In this document: one piece after another, positions 26,299-38,500 of the stretch
Layout of the letters: each line of letters opens with the position of its first letter
How positions within the stretch are numbered: the stretch's first letter is position 1
NCBI RefSeq assembly: GCF_028769735.1
Contig: NC_088169.1
Location: forward strand, 44,545,229-44,609,228
Source of the DNA: Zonotrichia leucophrys gambelii
Taxonomy: Eukaryota > Chordata > Aves > Passeriformes > Passerellidae
Direction: 5' to 3'
Length of the DNA: 64,000 bases
The notes under the pieces: generated by a model
What the model was told of the DNA's origin: nothing
Seen by the model: only the letters and a program-made list of their open reading frames with translations
Databases searched by the model: none
Made by a program: the position numbers and the translations under genes

Positions 26299-26323
26299 TG
26301 TCACTCTTGGTGCAAGAGTGACA
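26299..26323. repeat. perfect 11-bp hairpin at the LTR 3' terminus
   Basis: Arms TGTCACTCTTG (26299-26309) and CAAGAGTGACA (26313-26323) are exact reverse complements around GTG. The outer base pair is the LTR's terminal CA paired with TG. Confidence 0.88.
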
Positions 26324-26331
26324 AGGTGAAG

Positions 26332-26965
26332 GGCTGGAAAGCAGCTCTGCTGAAGAAGACCATGGATTCCTGATCAACCGCAACCTGACAGTGGGCCAAT
26401 AATGCTCCCTTGTGTCAAAAAAGGACAACAGAATCCTGATACATAATAGGCAAAGCATTTCCAGTCAAGGCAAGTGATCCTTCACTTGTGCTCAGCACAG
26501 GTGAGGTCACAGTTGGAGTGCTGTGTCCAGTTTGGGTGCTCCAGCACAAGAAAGACACGGATATAGTGGAAAAATCCAGAAGCAGTCCACAAAGATGGTT
26601 AAGAGACTGGAACATCGTGGAGAGCCTCACCCTAGACACAGACAGGGTTGGCAGATAGACACCCCTTTCGGAGATCCGTGGGTGGTGGAGCACTTTGTCT
26701 GGTTAATTCAAGATATAATAAACAAAACATATTTTGCTTAGCAATGGAATCCCTCCACAGATCAACATACAACGTCTTCAAGGGACAATGGCATTCAGCA
26801 ACACAAGATAGAGTAACAACAGGTCTGTGATGCCCTTCACTGTGAAATCAAGCAGTTACTGAAGCAACTTGCCCACAAAGACTGTGGAACCCCATCCTTG
26901 GTGAAATTCCAGAAGGGAGGGTTGGGCCAAATGGCATTTCAACCTTAACTATTCTGTAGACTTTC
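26332..26965 (+). mobile_element. CR1 LINE, 3' part of the split copy
   Basis: CR1 resumes with 'ggctggaaagcagctctgct', then 'gatcaaccgcaacctga', 'gggccaataatg', 'aaaaggacaacagaatcctg', 'gtgtccagtttgggtgct' and 'aagatggttaagagactgga'. The portion 26625-26865 is hard to align to CR1 and may be strongly diverged or hold a further small insertion. From about 26870, CR1-like 3' text returns ('ctgtggaaccccatccttgg', 'gggttgggccaaatggc', 'caaccttaactattctgta'), with part of the usual 3' UTR missing. Confidence 0.75.
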
Positions 26966-29059
26966 ATATCAGAAAAGGCTGAGATACTTGAGATGTAATC
27001 ATAGCTTTTTAAATAATTTCTCTCTTTGTTATTAACTAATAGTTTAACATTTTTTATATTTAAGATTTGCATATTCAAAATTCAAAAATGTAATATTCAA
27101 AATATTTGGTTTATTTTGTTTTAAATTCTGAAGATGAGCTTACAGTTAGTAAAATAAAACAAAACCCTCAACAAACAAATTTGCAAATGTCTCTTTTCCA
27201 CTATTTCTGAGACATAAAGCATTCTTTCAGTGTCCTCAGAGGAATTAATGACTCTCCCCTTAAAACAGCAGAAATAGATATTTGAAGTAAAAGACAACAT
27301 TTCCTATTCTTAGAAAGTCTTCTAACTATCTAAGTCCCAGCTTCTAGATAATTACATTATTTCTGGTCTTATCCTTTCCTGGATGAAAAAAATTAATTTC
27401 AGTCAGAAGAAAAGCATTCAAACTTTCTTTGTACACTTCTTAGACAATCTTGCTACTTCTAAATGTGGTAAAAATGCCTTTGTCTACAATCATACTTTCC
27501 AGGCCTAAAAAACTAAAACTAACATTTAGTTAGTTTAACAGCCTTCTGTTCTACATATGATAGTCTTTAAGATTTAAACAATAATGAAATTTACCTTTTG
27601 TGCAATAGGATCACAGTTGGCTTGGTTCACTTTATCACTCATCATATTTTTTGAGCATTGTTTGCAGTTGGTTATTTCCCATTTTTCAGTTGTGATTTTG
27701 ATATTTCTTGATTGAACACAGAACCTTGCCTCTGTCTTTACTGGATTTAATTGATTGATTAGTGATTATTTGTCAATAATAATTATTGACAATTATAGGT
27801 TTTAAATAATTACTCCTATTTAGTCAAGGCGTTTTAAATTCTATTTTTGTCCTTAGAAATTGCAACAATTTCCAACTCTAAGTAGCAAATGTATTTTCTA
27901 TGCACCCTTTTTATTGTATATTTAAATAATTCAAACAATTATTTAATTAAACCTGCTAGATGTACTGTACTCCACATGGAATGTTCTGCTAGTTTTCCTG
28001 AGACACAGTTAACTACTTTTCAAAGTTCATGCTTTAAATGAGCTGTACAGTCATCTTAGTGCTGGGCCACCTAATTTTCAAAGTCTAATTATGAAGATGC
28101 CATGAAAAACAAAATGCCAAATGAAACCAATAAGTTATATTTTTCTTTTTTCCTCCTAACAACTAAACAAGAAATTTTGTTGAAGCAAGACTTAAAATCG
28201 TTTGGCTTGATATGTTCTTGACAAATATAAGTATTACTATAACACTAAACCAGTCCAAACTTGTCTCAGGATCTTAAAGTGCAAACAGCCCTATAAGCAG
28301 GAAACAGATGCATAATCTCTGCTTTATGATATTTATGAGTTAAATATAGTACAGAAGATAACAGATGCACTCAGACAGACATGAGAACACTCAGAAGACA
28401 TAAGTCACTATTGGTCAGTGAGAAAAGGAATGATCTGTGTGCAATAGCAGTCTAAACATTTTTTTTTCTGGCTATGGATATATATTCACTTTTTAAATAC
28501 ATATTCTTGCTTCTATTCCAAAATATCTGCATGTATTTTTTTGGTATTTTTTTAACTTAAACACATTCCGAGATTTTGCAGCCCAGAAAGCTGCTGCCAA
28601 AATTATTTTTCTCCTCTGTCATTCTGCCCACCTCCCTCCCCATACCACTTGAAACATGTCAGTAGTTTCCCATTATGCTACAAGTCAAACTCATGTCAGT
28701 TACATGGTTAGCTTACTCCACATTTCTTAACACCTTGTCTTTACTTCCCACAATGCTAGTCAAAGGAAGGCAGCCTTTTTTTTATCTCTACATTTCTATA
28801 ACAAATGCTACTTGACAGGATTTAGATTTCTAAATATATATGGGGAAAAACATCAAAAATTTAGGTACTTGTCTTCAGAAGAATTACCCAAATTGCCTTT
28901 TTTTTAATGTATTTAGTGGAAAAGGGCTACAGCTCCTTTTTTCCTCTAAAGCATATTATTTACACTGGTGTATTTTCTCTGTTTCTCTGAATTCCTGCTC
29001 ACCAGTATGGCGAGAATTTGGAATGACTGAAATTATTTTCTAGTGAGTGAATATAAATA
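26966..29059. other. AT-rich unassigned DNA
   Basis: Nothing recognised except a perfect palindrome at 27770-27792 and A/T-rich runs. 28600-28780 is slightly less AT-rich, without family motifs. Confidence 0.55.
27770..27792. repeat. 23-bp perfect palindrome
   Basis: Arms TTGTCAATAAT (27770-27780) and ATTATTGACAA (27782-27792) are exact reverse complements around one central A. It is AT-rich but not simple sequence. Confidence 0.9.
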
Positions 29060-29064
29060 GCTTT

Positions 29065-29627
29065 TGTGGTTTAACCCTAATAGAAAGCTAGGCACCACAG
29101 AGCACCTCATTCATTCTCCCCTGCTGGGATGAAGGAGAGAATTGGAAAAGTAAAAGTGAGAAAGGAAGAGGCTCAAGGTAAAGACAGCTTAATAGGTGAT
29201 GCACAAACTGCACACATGTGCAAAGCAAAGCAAAGAATTCATTCACCACTTCTCATGCAGGCAGGTAGATGTTCAGCTATCTGCAGGAAACCTTATTGCT
29301 CCAAACATCTCCTTCTTCCTTCTTCTTTCATCAGATTTTGTTGGTCAGCATGATGTCATTTGGTGTGGAATATCCCTTTGGGGTTATCCTGTCCCATCTG
29401 TGTCCTCTCCCAGCTTCTCATGCACTGCCAGCCTCCTTGCTGGTGGGGTGTTGTGAGAAGCAAAATGGCCTTGAAACTGAGCACTGCTTAGCAAAAAATA
29501 AAGTAATAAATAAATAAATAAAGTATGACTGTGTCATCAACACTGTTTTGGTCACCAATCCAAAGCATAGCAACATACAAGCTTCTGTGAAGAAAATTAA
29601 CTCTGTCCCAGCCAAAACAAGAAGAGT
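29065..29627 (-). mobile_element. old avian solo LTR, minus strand
   Basis: The plus strand starts TGTGGTTTAACCC, continues through 'agcaccacagagcac'-type text, 'ggatgaaggagagaattgg', 'aattcattcaccacttct', 'ggaatatccctttgg', 'gtggggtgttgtgagaagc' and 'atcaacactgtttt', and ends 'cccagccaaaac'. I recognise this as an abundant bird LTR. Flanks GCTTT (29060-29064) and GCTAT (29628-29632) agree at 4 of 5 bases. A CRE-like TGATGTCA at 29351-29358 lies in U3. The TATA and polyadenylation sites known from better-preserved copies look mutated here. An AATAA-type simple repeat (29497-29522) has expanded inside it. Frames at 29129-29651 are LTR by-products. Confidence 0.75.
29497..29522. repeat. (AATAA/TAAA)n simple repeat
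   Basis: Reiterated AATAAATAAATAAA units within the LTR, absent from the family as I know it. Probably a post-insertion expansion. Confidence 0.75.
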
Positions 29628-29632
29628 GCTAT

Positions 29633-30224
29633 CTTTTCTGTGAACTTTCAAACCGTGTGCAGAAGTTAAAGTCGTAGTATTTCTTTTCTCTTCCTTCCCA
29701 GTTTTTCATATAATTCTTACTTTCCCTAAAGGATAAATTGCGCTTTAAAACCTTATGGATTATGTATTCTTTCCTAATATGAATGGTTCTAAGCCTTGTC
29801 TCCAGAATCCTGAGCAAGGCATCTAGTCTCTTGGCTCATATAAGACCAGAATCCAATTTCATATGGATTTGAATGAACAAATAGTCTAAACTGTTACTAT
29901 TATTCAGATTCTTTATGGACTTCTTCTTCTCTTTCATAATTAAGATCATTAAATTTGCACATTCAGTACTGAATGTAAAGAATGTAGAGAAGCACTTTAC
30001 ATGTGGATTTGGAGACTGTGTGTTTTTTCTTTCTGCTCATCAGACAATTATGAAAAAGACAAGGAAGGAAAGCACATGGGGTGTAATGGAGGCAAATGGA
30101 AATGATTTTATCTTCCTAAAGAATAGTAGAACTGGGAAATACTTTTGAAATTTTATCATTTTTGCTCCTATGTCTTGCTTTAGTCTAAAGATTCCTATGG
30201 CAGTTCTTTATTAATTGTGATTGT
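29633..30224. other. unassigned DNA
   Basis: No recognised feature. The frame 29915-30148 has no identifiable domain. Confidence 0.5.
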
Positions 30225-30625
30225 ATCCAGAGAAGGACCATGAAAATGATCAGAGAACTGGAACATCTCTCCTATAAAGACAGGCTGAGAGAGCTGGTGA
30301 TGCTCACTCTGGAGAAGCAAAGGCTTAGAGGGAACCTTCTAGTGACTTCCCAGAACTGAACAGGAGCTTCAAGAAAGATGGAGGTGTATTTTCACAAGGC
30401 CTCGAAGTGATAGGACAAGGAGTAATGGTTTTAAATTTGAAGAGGGTAGTCTTAAATTAGGTGTCCACAAGAGGTTTTTTACTGTGAGAGTGGTGAGGCA
30501 CTGGAACATGTTGCCCAGAGAAGTTGTGAATGCTCCATGTCTTTAAGCATTCAAAGCCAGGTTGGATGGGACTCTTAGCAATCTGGTCTAGGCAAAAGTG
30601 TCTCTGACCATGGCTATTACACACC
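30225..30625 (+). mobile_element. CR1 LINE 3'-region fragment
   Basis: CR1 phrases occur in sense order: 'gatcagagaactggaacatctctcc' split by a few changes, 'gacaggctgagagagctgg', 'gaggtgtattttcacaagg', 'gataggacaaggagtaatgg', 'gtgaggcactggaacatgttgccc' and 'aaagccaggttggatggg'. This is the end of ORF2 plus the 3' UTR. The terminal octamer repeat is missing, because similarity stops near 'gaccatggctat'. Moderately diverged. Confidence 0.88.
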
Positions 30626-33600
30626 TGCCTTAATTACAATAATTATTGGCTCAGATTGACCCTTAAGAACACTTTCATTAGGAGCACCATTTTCTGCATG
30701 TTGCAGTGATGACTGGTTTGATTTTAGGAAGGTTTGACAACTTTCCTAAAACAAACAAAAACAAAGAAAAATGCATTAATTATAATAATTATGAAATGCT
30801 AAAATATTTTGCTAAGCTTTGTCTAAAATGTCTTATAAAAGGTGGTCTAGAAGTAAAACTCTGGCCTGAGTCTGGCTCTGTATGGCTTGCATCCATTCCA
30901 TTAAGATGCACCTCTAAAACAGATTCGTTTAGGAGAGTTAGTTGGAGTTTTCCTGAAGCCAAGCAAGGACTGAGATAATTGTGGATAAGTAGGTGTCTGA
31001 GTTCCTGAACTCACCCCTTGAACCTCTACTTACGAGCAGAACTGAGGCATCATTTTATGCAGTAAAAATATGAATAATAAGAGTATTAATCTGGAAAAAG
31101 TTTTACTAATGCAGTGAACTCCTTTTTTCCATAGAAGGATTTTATGTATAAGAAAACTGAATAAAAACAACTTCTCATCCATGAAAGCTTGAGATTTTTT
31201 GGGGTGTTTTGAAGGAAGGGTCTCTGAAGAGCATTTCTGTTATATTTTTTTGAACACTCTTAACTGATCTTTCTAGTGCCCTTGGTATCCCTCTGGCAAA
31301 CACACTATGAGGAAATATTTCAGGATAGGGACTATAGGTATCACACTTTGTGTTGTTAGCTCCATATATATGTTTAAACGTCAGAGACAGATGGTATTTC
31401 ACAACACTGTAAGTTAGAAGTATGTGGAAGGTTACACCTTTTCATTTTGTTTCACATAAGAGGGATCCTTGCCTTCTGCATTTCCTTTCCATATTTCAGA
31501 TTTAGATACACCGAAGTCCCATATCCTGCTCCAAACAGTTCAAGACTTCATTCAGTTGGACTTTTAAAATATAGAAGATTTATTTATATGTTTTAGGCAA
31601 GTGGGTATTTCATGGGCAATTTTTGAAGCTTCTTGTAGTGTACTGATGGGCAATGATTGCTGTGACTATGTTTCATTTTCTACATTGATATATGATTTTG
31701 GCCTCCTTTTCAGGAGGATGTTTTCATCAGGTTACAAGCAGTGTGAGGAAATTGAACTGGTATTTATAGTGATATGGACAAAAGATCCCTAAATGTTATT
31801 AAAACCTATCAAAAAAGCACAGGAAATACCATCTCTCCTCTGGACTTCAAAGTCTATCAAATTGACCTCTATGTATTTCTAATCCTGGAGTGTGATAAAT
31901 GCCATTGAACCTGTGGCTGCATTGTGGCTGTAAGGAATCTCATAAAATAACTGTTGTGACACAACTGTCTGGCCTGACACATCCAGAATGCATCCATCTT
32001 ACCCAGGTAATAGAATATCAGAAACATCTAATACTCATTTAGATGTTTTGGAATCTACAGTATTAAAGAAGGTAGGGTGATTTTTTTTAACTTAACTGAG
32101 ATTTAATGGATATGCTAGGGTATAGTGTCATGTAGATTCCTACACATGATTATTCTCATTTTTAACTATGAAAATATTTAAATATCTTTGTAAGGAATTT
32201 TGACCTTGCTAGAGTTGCAGTATCTGAAAATGTCTCAGTCTAAAGCAGACAGATCTTTCCTGTAAAATGTTCCATATGAAAATATTATTTTCTGCAGGTC
32301 AGTTCATGTCCTTAAGCTGTGCAGGGGACCATTCAAATAGTATGATTAAGGCTTTGTTCCACTTGGAATGTAGTTCAATGTGATTAATATAAATATTCCT
32401 TGTTGGAGAAAGGAAGTGAGTTGCATTAAGGTTCTCACTCCTTTGACAAGGATGCGGCCAATAAAACGCAATAGATGAATCCACACAGAATCCAGTCTTC
32501 TTCTTAGTTAAGATGTTGTGGTGATCGTGTTAGCCCATCCTTCCAGTAAAATTTCTGCAAAATAGTTTAGATGCATAATAATTATTTATTTTCAGACTAG
32601 CAAGTAGGAGTTTCAAATCCATAGTGGTTTTCAGATTAGAACCTGGTTTCACAAAAGTATTTTCTTTCTAGGTTCACTCTTCATAATTCACTTTTAAATT
32701 TTAATACAGTTTGCGTAAGGTTACGTTTCACAGGAGCTGGAGAAGAACAATGAAAATAGTAATGATAAATATTGTGCTTATGTAGAAAAAGAGCCTGAAG
32801 TTCAGTCCCTGCTTATTTTATTTAATGGTTGTAGATCATGCTTACCACTGATAGTTAAATTTTCTGAAGCCTTAGATGGTGAACTTTCACCAAGATATGA
32901 TATTGTTTACCTAGTTAAGTAGAAGGCAGCACCCGAGCTTGCTCAAGTCAGAAGTTAAGGAAGTTACAATCATCAGCAGAAGCTAAAACATTTAAGAGAT
33001 AAGAAAATAAACACCCCAGGAAGAGATGATGAAAAGACCCAATGAAGAGAAGAAGGACCCCTGACTCCAATATTACTATTGATCCAAATTCTTGTGTGAT
33101 GGATGGGGAACTTCAATTCGAGGCACACAGCTCAAGCTGTAATGCTACTAATAATTTCTTTTGAAGTAATTTATAGAGAAATATAAATTTCAGGTCAGTG
33201 ATTCAGTGGAAACCTAGAATAATTTAGAGATTCACGCCAGCGTTGGTTGCTCTCATTGTAACTTCCATCTTATATTGTTGCTCTCATGTAAGACAAAAAT
33301 ACTTCAGTCCCAGGACTGGGGTATCTGACTCATTTCCTTCTTCTTCCCTATTTCAGCTGAATTTTTATTCTCCTTTTATTTTTTTTTCTCTCTTCCTCTC
33401 CACCACCTCCCCCCACCCAACTTTTTTTTTTCCCTAGCTATACACATGCATACCTCAAAACTGGCCAAGAAGCAAATGCACATTACTCTGAAACTCTGGG
33501 TTCCTGACCCTGTGTGCAACTTAAATATAACCATGTGAACAGACAGGTACACCTTTAAATTTTGTAAGATTTAGTTATATTCTTTGGAGATTGTGACATG

Positions 33601-34809
33601 CAGTGATTTTTGTAGAATAATGTGTAAAAAAGTCTTAACTCATTCTAAATTAATATATTTTTCTAAAAGTAAATATGAGAATTTAAAACAAGAAAGAATG
33701 TGAAAGAGAATTTCAAGAATGTGTACTGAACTAAAATCTGAATACTGAGACACTGAAAAACCAATGATACGCAACACTTTATGCAAAAAACCCCATCATT
33801 CTTATCAGTAATGACCACAGGACTAAATTTGAAAAAAAAAGAACCCTACTAACACAAAAAAAAATTTTTCTAGAACTGAACATATGAGTGTTCAGTTGTA
33901 TCACCATGTATCATCTTGCTGTTTGTGCAAGACTTTTTCAAACATTTATATAGTCAATTTGTTATGAGTCCACTGACTCGAATTAATGTAGCTGCAACCT
34001 GCAATTTATAGACATTATAGATTCCCAGAATTTAATGGGAACAGGGCAATCGGAACATAAAGGCAAACCTCCAATAAACCATCGAGTTTCAGCAGCTTTA
34101 GTTATTAAAGTGACTATGCAAAAAAGTTTGCATTTTAAGGAATGATGATGAAGTTCAAATATTCTCTAAACATTTGAAAAGTTAAGAAGAATGTTGTATA
34201 ATTAACATGGAGTAGTAAAGGCTATAATTACAAGGGAAATCCTCAGCAGTCTTACTGACAGCCAGGTAGATTTTCTTTGCCTGTGCTATACAACATCCTT
34301 TTTTAATATTTATTTTGCATCATCAGTCTGAGTTTGGTGATAGATTGACATTTTTACTTCTTATCGGTTGAATGGCTCTGTGTAAATTCAGGCAAAAATT
34401 TGATAAGGTTTAGAAAATCCTTCAATGCACGCTGATTGCAGTTACTTTTTAATAATTTTTCTAAAACATTTTCAAACTCCTGTGAAGTTTGAATTACAAA
34501 AATTCACAGAAAATTATTGACCTTTTGCATCTTAATATAAAAAATGTTCTATTGACAGAATAATATGGACATATAGTGCAAACTGCATCCTGCAGTATAT
34601 CAAATGCAGTATAATAAGCTGGTCAAAAGAGAAAGGCAACAAACCATGAGAGGGCTGTAAGAAATATCCCCCGAAATATGTTTGAGGGCTCTGTGTGTTT
34701 CTAATTTGGAGAAAAGGAAGCTGACACATAGCCTTTTTGCTCTGTACAGTTTCCTGAAGAGAGGAAGTGGAGAGGGAGGTATTTTTCTCTTTTCCCTATG
34801 ATCCAATTG
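30626..34809. other. AT-rich unassigned DNA
   Basis: No gene or dispersed repeat is recognised. A pyrimidine-rich stretch with poly-T lies at 33330-33435. Short frames (30706-30978, 31175-31402, 33243-33437) carry no domain features. Confidence 0.55.
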
Positions 34810-35060
34810 TAAGGACAGATCAAAGCTGCATCAGGGGAGAGTTAAGCTAGATGTTAGGAAACATTTCTTTACTGAGGGGATAATCAAATCCTGATACAGG
34901 CTTTTTAGAGAGGTGGCTGCTACCCCAAGCCTGTCAGTGTTAAACAGGTATTTGGACAATGCCCATAGCAACATTATTTAACTTTTTGTCAGTCCTGAAG
35001 TCTTCAAGAAGCTGGGCTAGATGATCACTACAGGTCTCTTCCAACTGAAATATTCTCTCC
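34810..35060 (+). mobile_element. CR1 LINE 3' UTR fragment
   Basis: The sense-strand phrases 'ttaagctagatgttagg', 'aacatttctttactgagggg', 'gggctagatgatcactacagg' and 'tctcttccaact' are the usual CR1 3' UTR. The copy is truncated at both ends and diverged. The usual terminal repeat is nearly reached ('gaaatattct'). Confidence 0.85.
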
Positions 35061-35079
35061 TCTCCTCCCCTCTTGTCAT

Positions 35080-35530
35080 CCTTTTTAGATTCCACCCACT
35101 GATTTCAGACCATTTCTTCATGTTACTAAGATAATTTTGAATTCAAAAACTACACTTCAGAGAGCTTGTACTCCCTACTGTTTCATGTCATTTGGAAATT
35201 TTTGAGTGCACTCTCCAGTTCTACCAAAACTACAGCTGAAAATACTGAACAAAACAAATTCCTGCATAGTTCCCTGTGAATCCCCACTAGAAACACAGTC
35301 TTAGAACCTAAATTCAAAGTTATTTTCTTGATTATACATGCAGCTTCTTGGTTCTTATACCTTCTTCATGAGTATTTTAATATAGAAATGTCATTTAAAC
35401 TAAGGTTCCACTAGTCAAAGTGAATCCATTTAATTATTTCTTTTATGAACTCTGCCAGGTTTTCTATGAAAAGACTAAATTAAATTAGTTTGACACAGTC
35501 AATTCTTGACAAATCCCTACTTGATGAATC
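35080..35530 (-). mobile_element. ancient CR1/L3-type LINE remnant
   Basis: On the plus strand the order 'cactgatttcagaccattt', 'aagataattttgaattc', 'gtttcatgtcatttgg', 'aaaatactgaacaaaac', 'ccctgtgaatccccacta', then later 'tcttgacaaatcccta' follows the inverted reverse-transcriptase region of an old amniote CR1/L3-like LINE. That region is also found in reptile genomes. It is far more decayed than the other CR1 copies. The coding direction is minus. Assignment is from memory of the consensus and the edges are approximate. Confidence 0.72.
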
Positions 35531-38500
35531 TTGACAACTCTGTCTTTATCCTCTCTGTATATTTTTACCAAATTTAGATATTTAACTGAATGATCATAGG
35601 CTTTTTCTCATTTTCTGCAGTATTGAAGCTAAAGAAAGTTGTTATTAATTGATTACTGAGTCCTTTTTTTCTCTTTTATTTATAGATCTAATACAACTCC
35701 TAAACCTATTACAAGAGAAGAGCTGAGCTATCATCACTGGTAGTTAAAAGAGTATTTTAAGTTAGGTCTATAAATGCCACAGCTTCACCAAGGCATCTTA
35801 CAATCTAATTTAAGTAATAATTTCTTCTTACCTTATTTTAGTCTATGTGCTACTATACTCCTAGCCAGTCACAACTTGACCCTTATGTTCTAGGGATCAG
35901 AACATTATGACTGATTCACTAATCTTTTCTGTATCACCTATTTTTAAATGTAATTCACAGCTAATTAAGATATTTGGAGTTTATTTTATATTCTTCTCTA
36001 CTTACATTTTATTTATCCCATTCTACATAAATTAAGGCTCATCTTTCAAACCCTAAGCTTCTTATGTGCATTTTTTTGATACATTAAATTTCTTCATTTA
36101 TTTTGTATAGCCCTGTTTTTTATATTTCTATGACTACATTTTATATTCAGACTCTTTCAAGAATTTTTGGCCTAAAATTTTCTTACCACAGTTCCTAACT
36201 TGTTTTACCACTAACAAAGATCTGCTGCATTCTCTTTTGAGTCATCTTTAGATCCTCTTTTATTTGGGTGCAAGCCAAGAAACAAGTTATTGATATGATG
36301 CAAGAAGAATTACAATTACTGAATAATTGCTCTGCATCTCCATGACCTTGGTTGTCCTTGATAATAATCAGGCAAAGCAACAAAGTGTTCAGAGAATGAA
36401 AGAATAAGAGACATACCTTAAAGGATGACAATAACAATTCAGAAACCATGAGGAGGCTGTGATGTTACAAAATTAAATTTATATTTATTCAGCGATATTT
36501 TTTTTTAATGATTACTTATATTCAGAATGATTTCTCCAGTAACCTTTTAAAAGTATTGCAGTGGGAATTTCACATCATTCAGCTATTTTGTATTCTACCC
36601 TTAATGCCTCATTTGAAACAAAGGTAGTTCATATAAATAATTTTTTATGTTCTCTGGCATACACTTATATGTCTATCCATTTACGGATACTTCTACAGGG
36701 TGAAGTGTGTTCTAGCACAAATTTTAAGGGCACGCCATGTTGTGTAGTGGCAGCTTTATTGGTTTTGGCTTGTGCTTCCAAGTTAACAAATGGTTGTTGA
36801 TATATATGGTCATGTTTTCTATTGTTCTGAAGAGTATAGATGTATTATGACTTAGGTTGTTCATCACATCTATGCTTTTTAGTTATTTTTGGGCTTTGAA
36901 TTCAGGAGATTTTTATCATCTCTTTGCAATATGGCATTCAAATCTCAAAGGCAGGGAACCATCTTTAAAATATCCCACTTTAGTCTAAATTCACACTGTC
37001 AACTGAATATGTCTCCAAACTAGTGATGGTGCTGATCAGAGCACCACTGATTCTGGAAGGGAACTTCAGTGCCTTGTTCATGTCTGAACTCTAGAAAGTG
37101 GTATTTGGATGTATAGATCTGAAGCTGAATAAGTTTCCTCTTTGTTGCTGCCTTAGAAAGCAGCATATTTTTCATGACATGATTACAACACCATTTTCTG
37201 GGACTCTAATACTCTAATACCATGAGTGAATAAGATAATAGGTTGGCATAGCAGCATTTCTATCTTCTACATAATTAAATGAACCATTACAGTCTAGTGA
37301 TGTTCTAATTTTGTTTGGCTTTGAATTTCACAGTAAAGAATAGATTCCCCTGTTCAATCTTCTACATGTGTGAGCAATTTCTAGGAGAAGTACTTTTCAT
37401 CTTATCTAAACTTCTCTCATCTAAGAAATATGTTGAAACTTTCTAGGTAATAAAATATTGTTTACACAAACTTGATAGAATGCTCAGTTTTTATGAAGGT
37501 CCCATATGGTTACTTGTGTAGGACAAAGAAATAAAAACTCTTAAAAAGTCTTACATTCAATTAGATGGACCTTTATACATTACAAATACATAGATTCTTC
37601 TATATATCATTTTTCTCCCCTGATTTGAAAGCAAAAACATTATTATAAAATCCAAAAAAACCAAACCAAAACCCCTATTTTATTTTTTTTTCACTTCAGG
37701 TTACAATTACTTTTAAATAATTGGGAATTACACAAAAATTGTAAATAGGTGGAAAGAAAAATCATTGTGTTAGATGTTTCAACAAGAAAAGTACTGAACT
37801 TAGTGTAAAAAGCCATTTCACATGGAGAAAGCAATTAATGCAAACGGAAAAAATCTTTGACCTTCTAGCAACCAAAATCTTATTTTAAGCATGTGCTCTT
37901 CAATTATAATAGTTTCAATCAGCCTTACAACCAGGAAAAATCAGAACTGATTTTATTTTCAAAGATTTAGCAAAATAATAAATCCAGACCAAAAACATTT
38001 TCCAGACGAAACATAAATTGTAAAATAGAAAAAACAGTAGTGTTCATTTCAAATTTGGCTTGAGTTAGAAAGAGTTTGGAAATAAACCAGTTTCCTCTGA
38101 TTTAAGGTTTAGGCTAAGGAATTTGTACTTTTTTTATTTTTAATTCAAGATTTATTCACAGATGAGTAGTTTAAGTATGATAATAATCACCAATGGTGGA
38201 ACACATCTAAGTTCAACTCTATGGAAAAAAAGCAATGCAATATCAAATAATCAATACAATCAAAAATACAAAAAAGCACATTCTTAAAAAATTCTTCATA
38301 AACATAAATTTTATTTTATATAATGTTCAAATAAAATTTCTTATTCAATTTATTAACTATATATATAGTATAACTTGGATTTGGTTTTAAATTGATCACT
38401 ACAAAAATATGAAACATATACATATATTTTTCCTGGAGTATGTAAAAATCACCTTTTGTAAGGGAATTCAGGCACTCCTATTAATCTTAAAACTAAATTT

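Larger units (their letters stand above)
26010..26323 (+). mobile_element. ERVK-like solo LTR inserted in CR1
   Basis: An about 314-bp insertion splits a CR1 copy. GTGAAG flanks it on both sides (26004-26009 and 26326-26331), a 6-bp duplication; the longer flanks AGGGTGAAG and AGGTGAAG differ by one base. The insert starts TG and ends GTGACA (26323), or ACAAG (26325) if the duplication is exactly 6 bp. TATAAAA is at 26224-26230 and AATAAA at 26248-26253, only 24 bases apart. That implies a very short R, as in alpha- and betaretroviral LTRs. Together with the 6-bp duplication this supports an ERVK-like class. No internal viral genes are present, so it is a solo LTR. The last 25 bases form a perfect hairpin. 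Confidence 0.8.
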
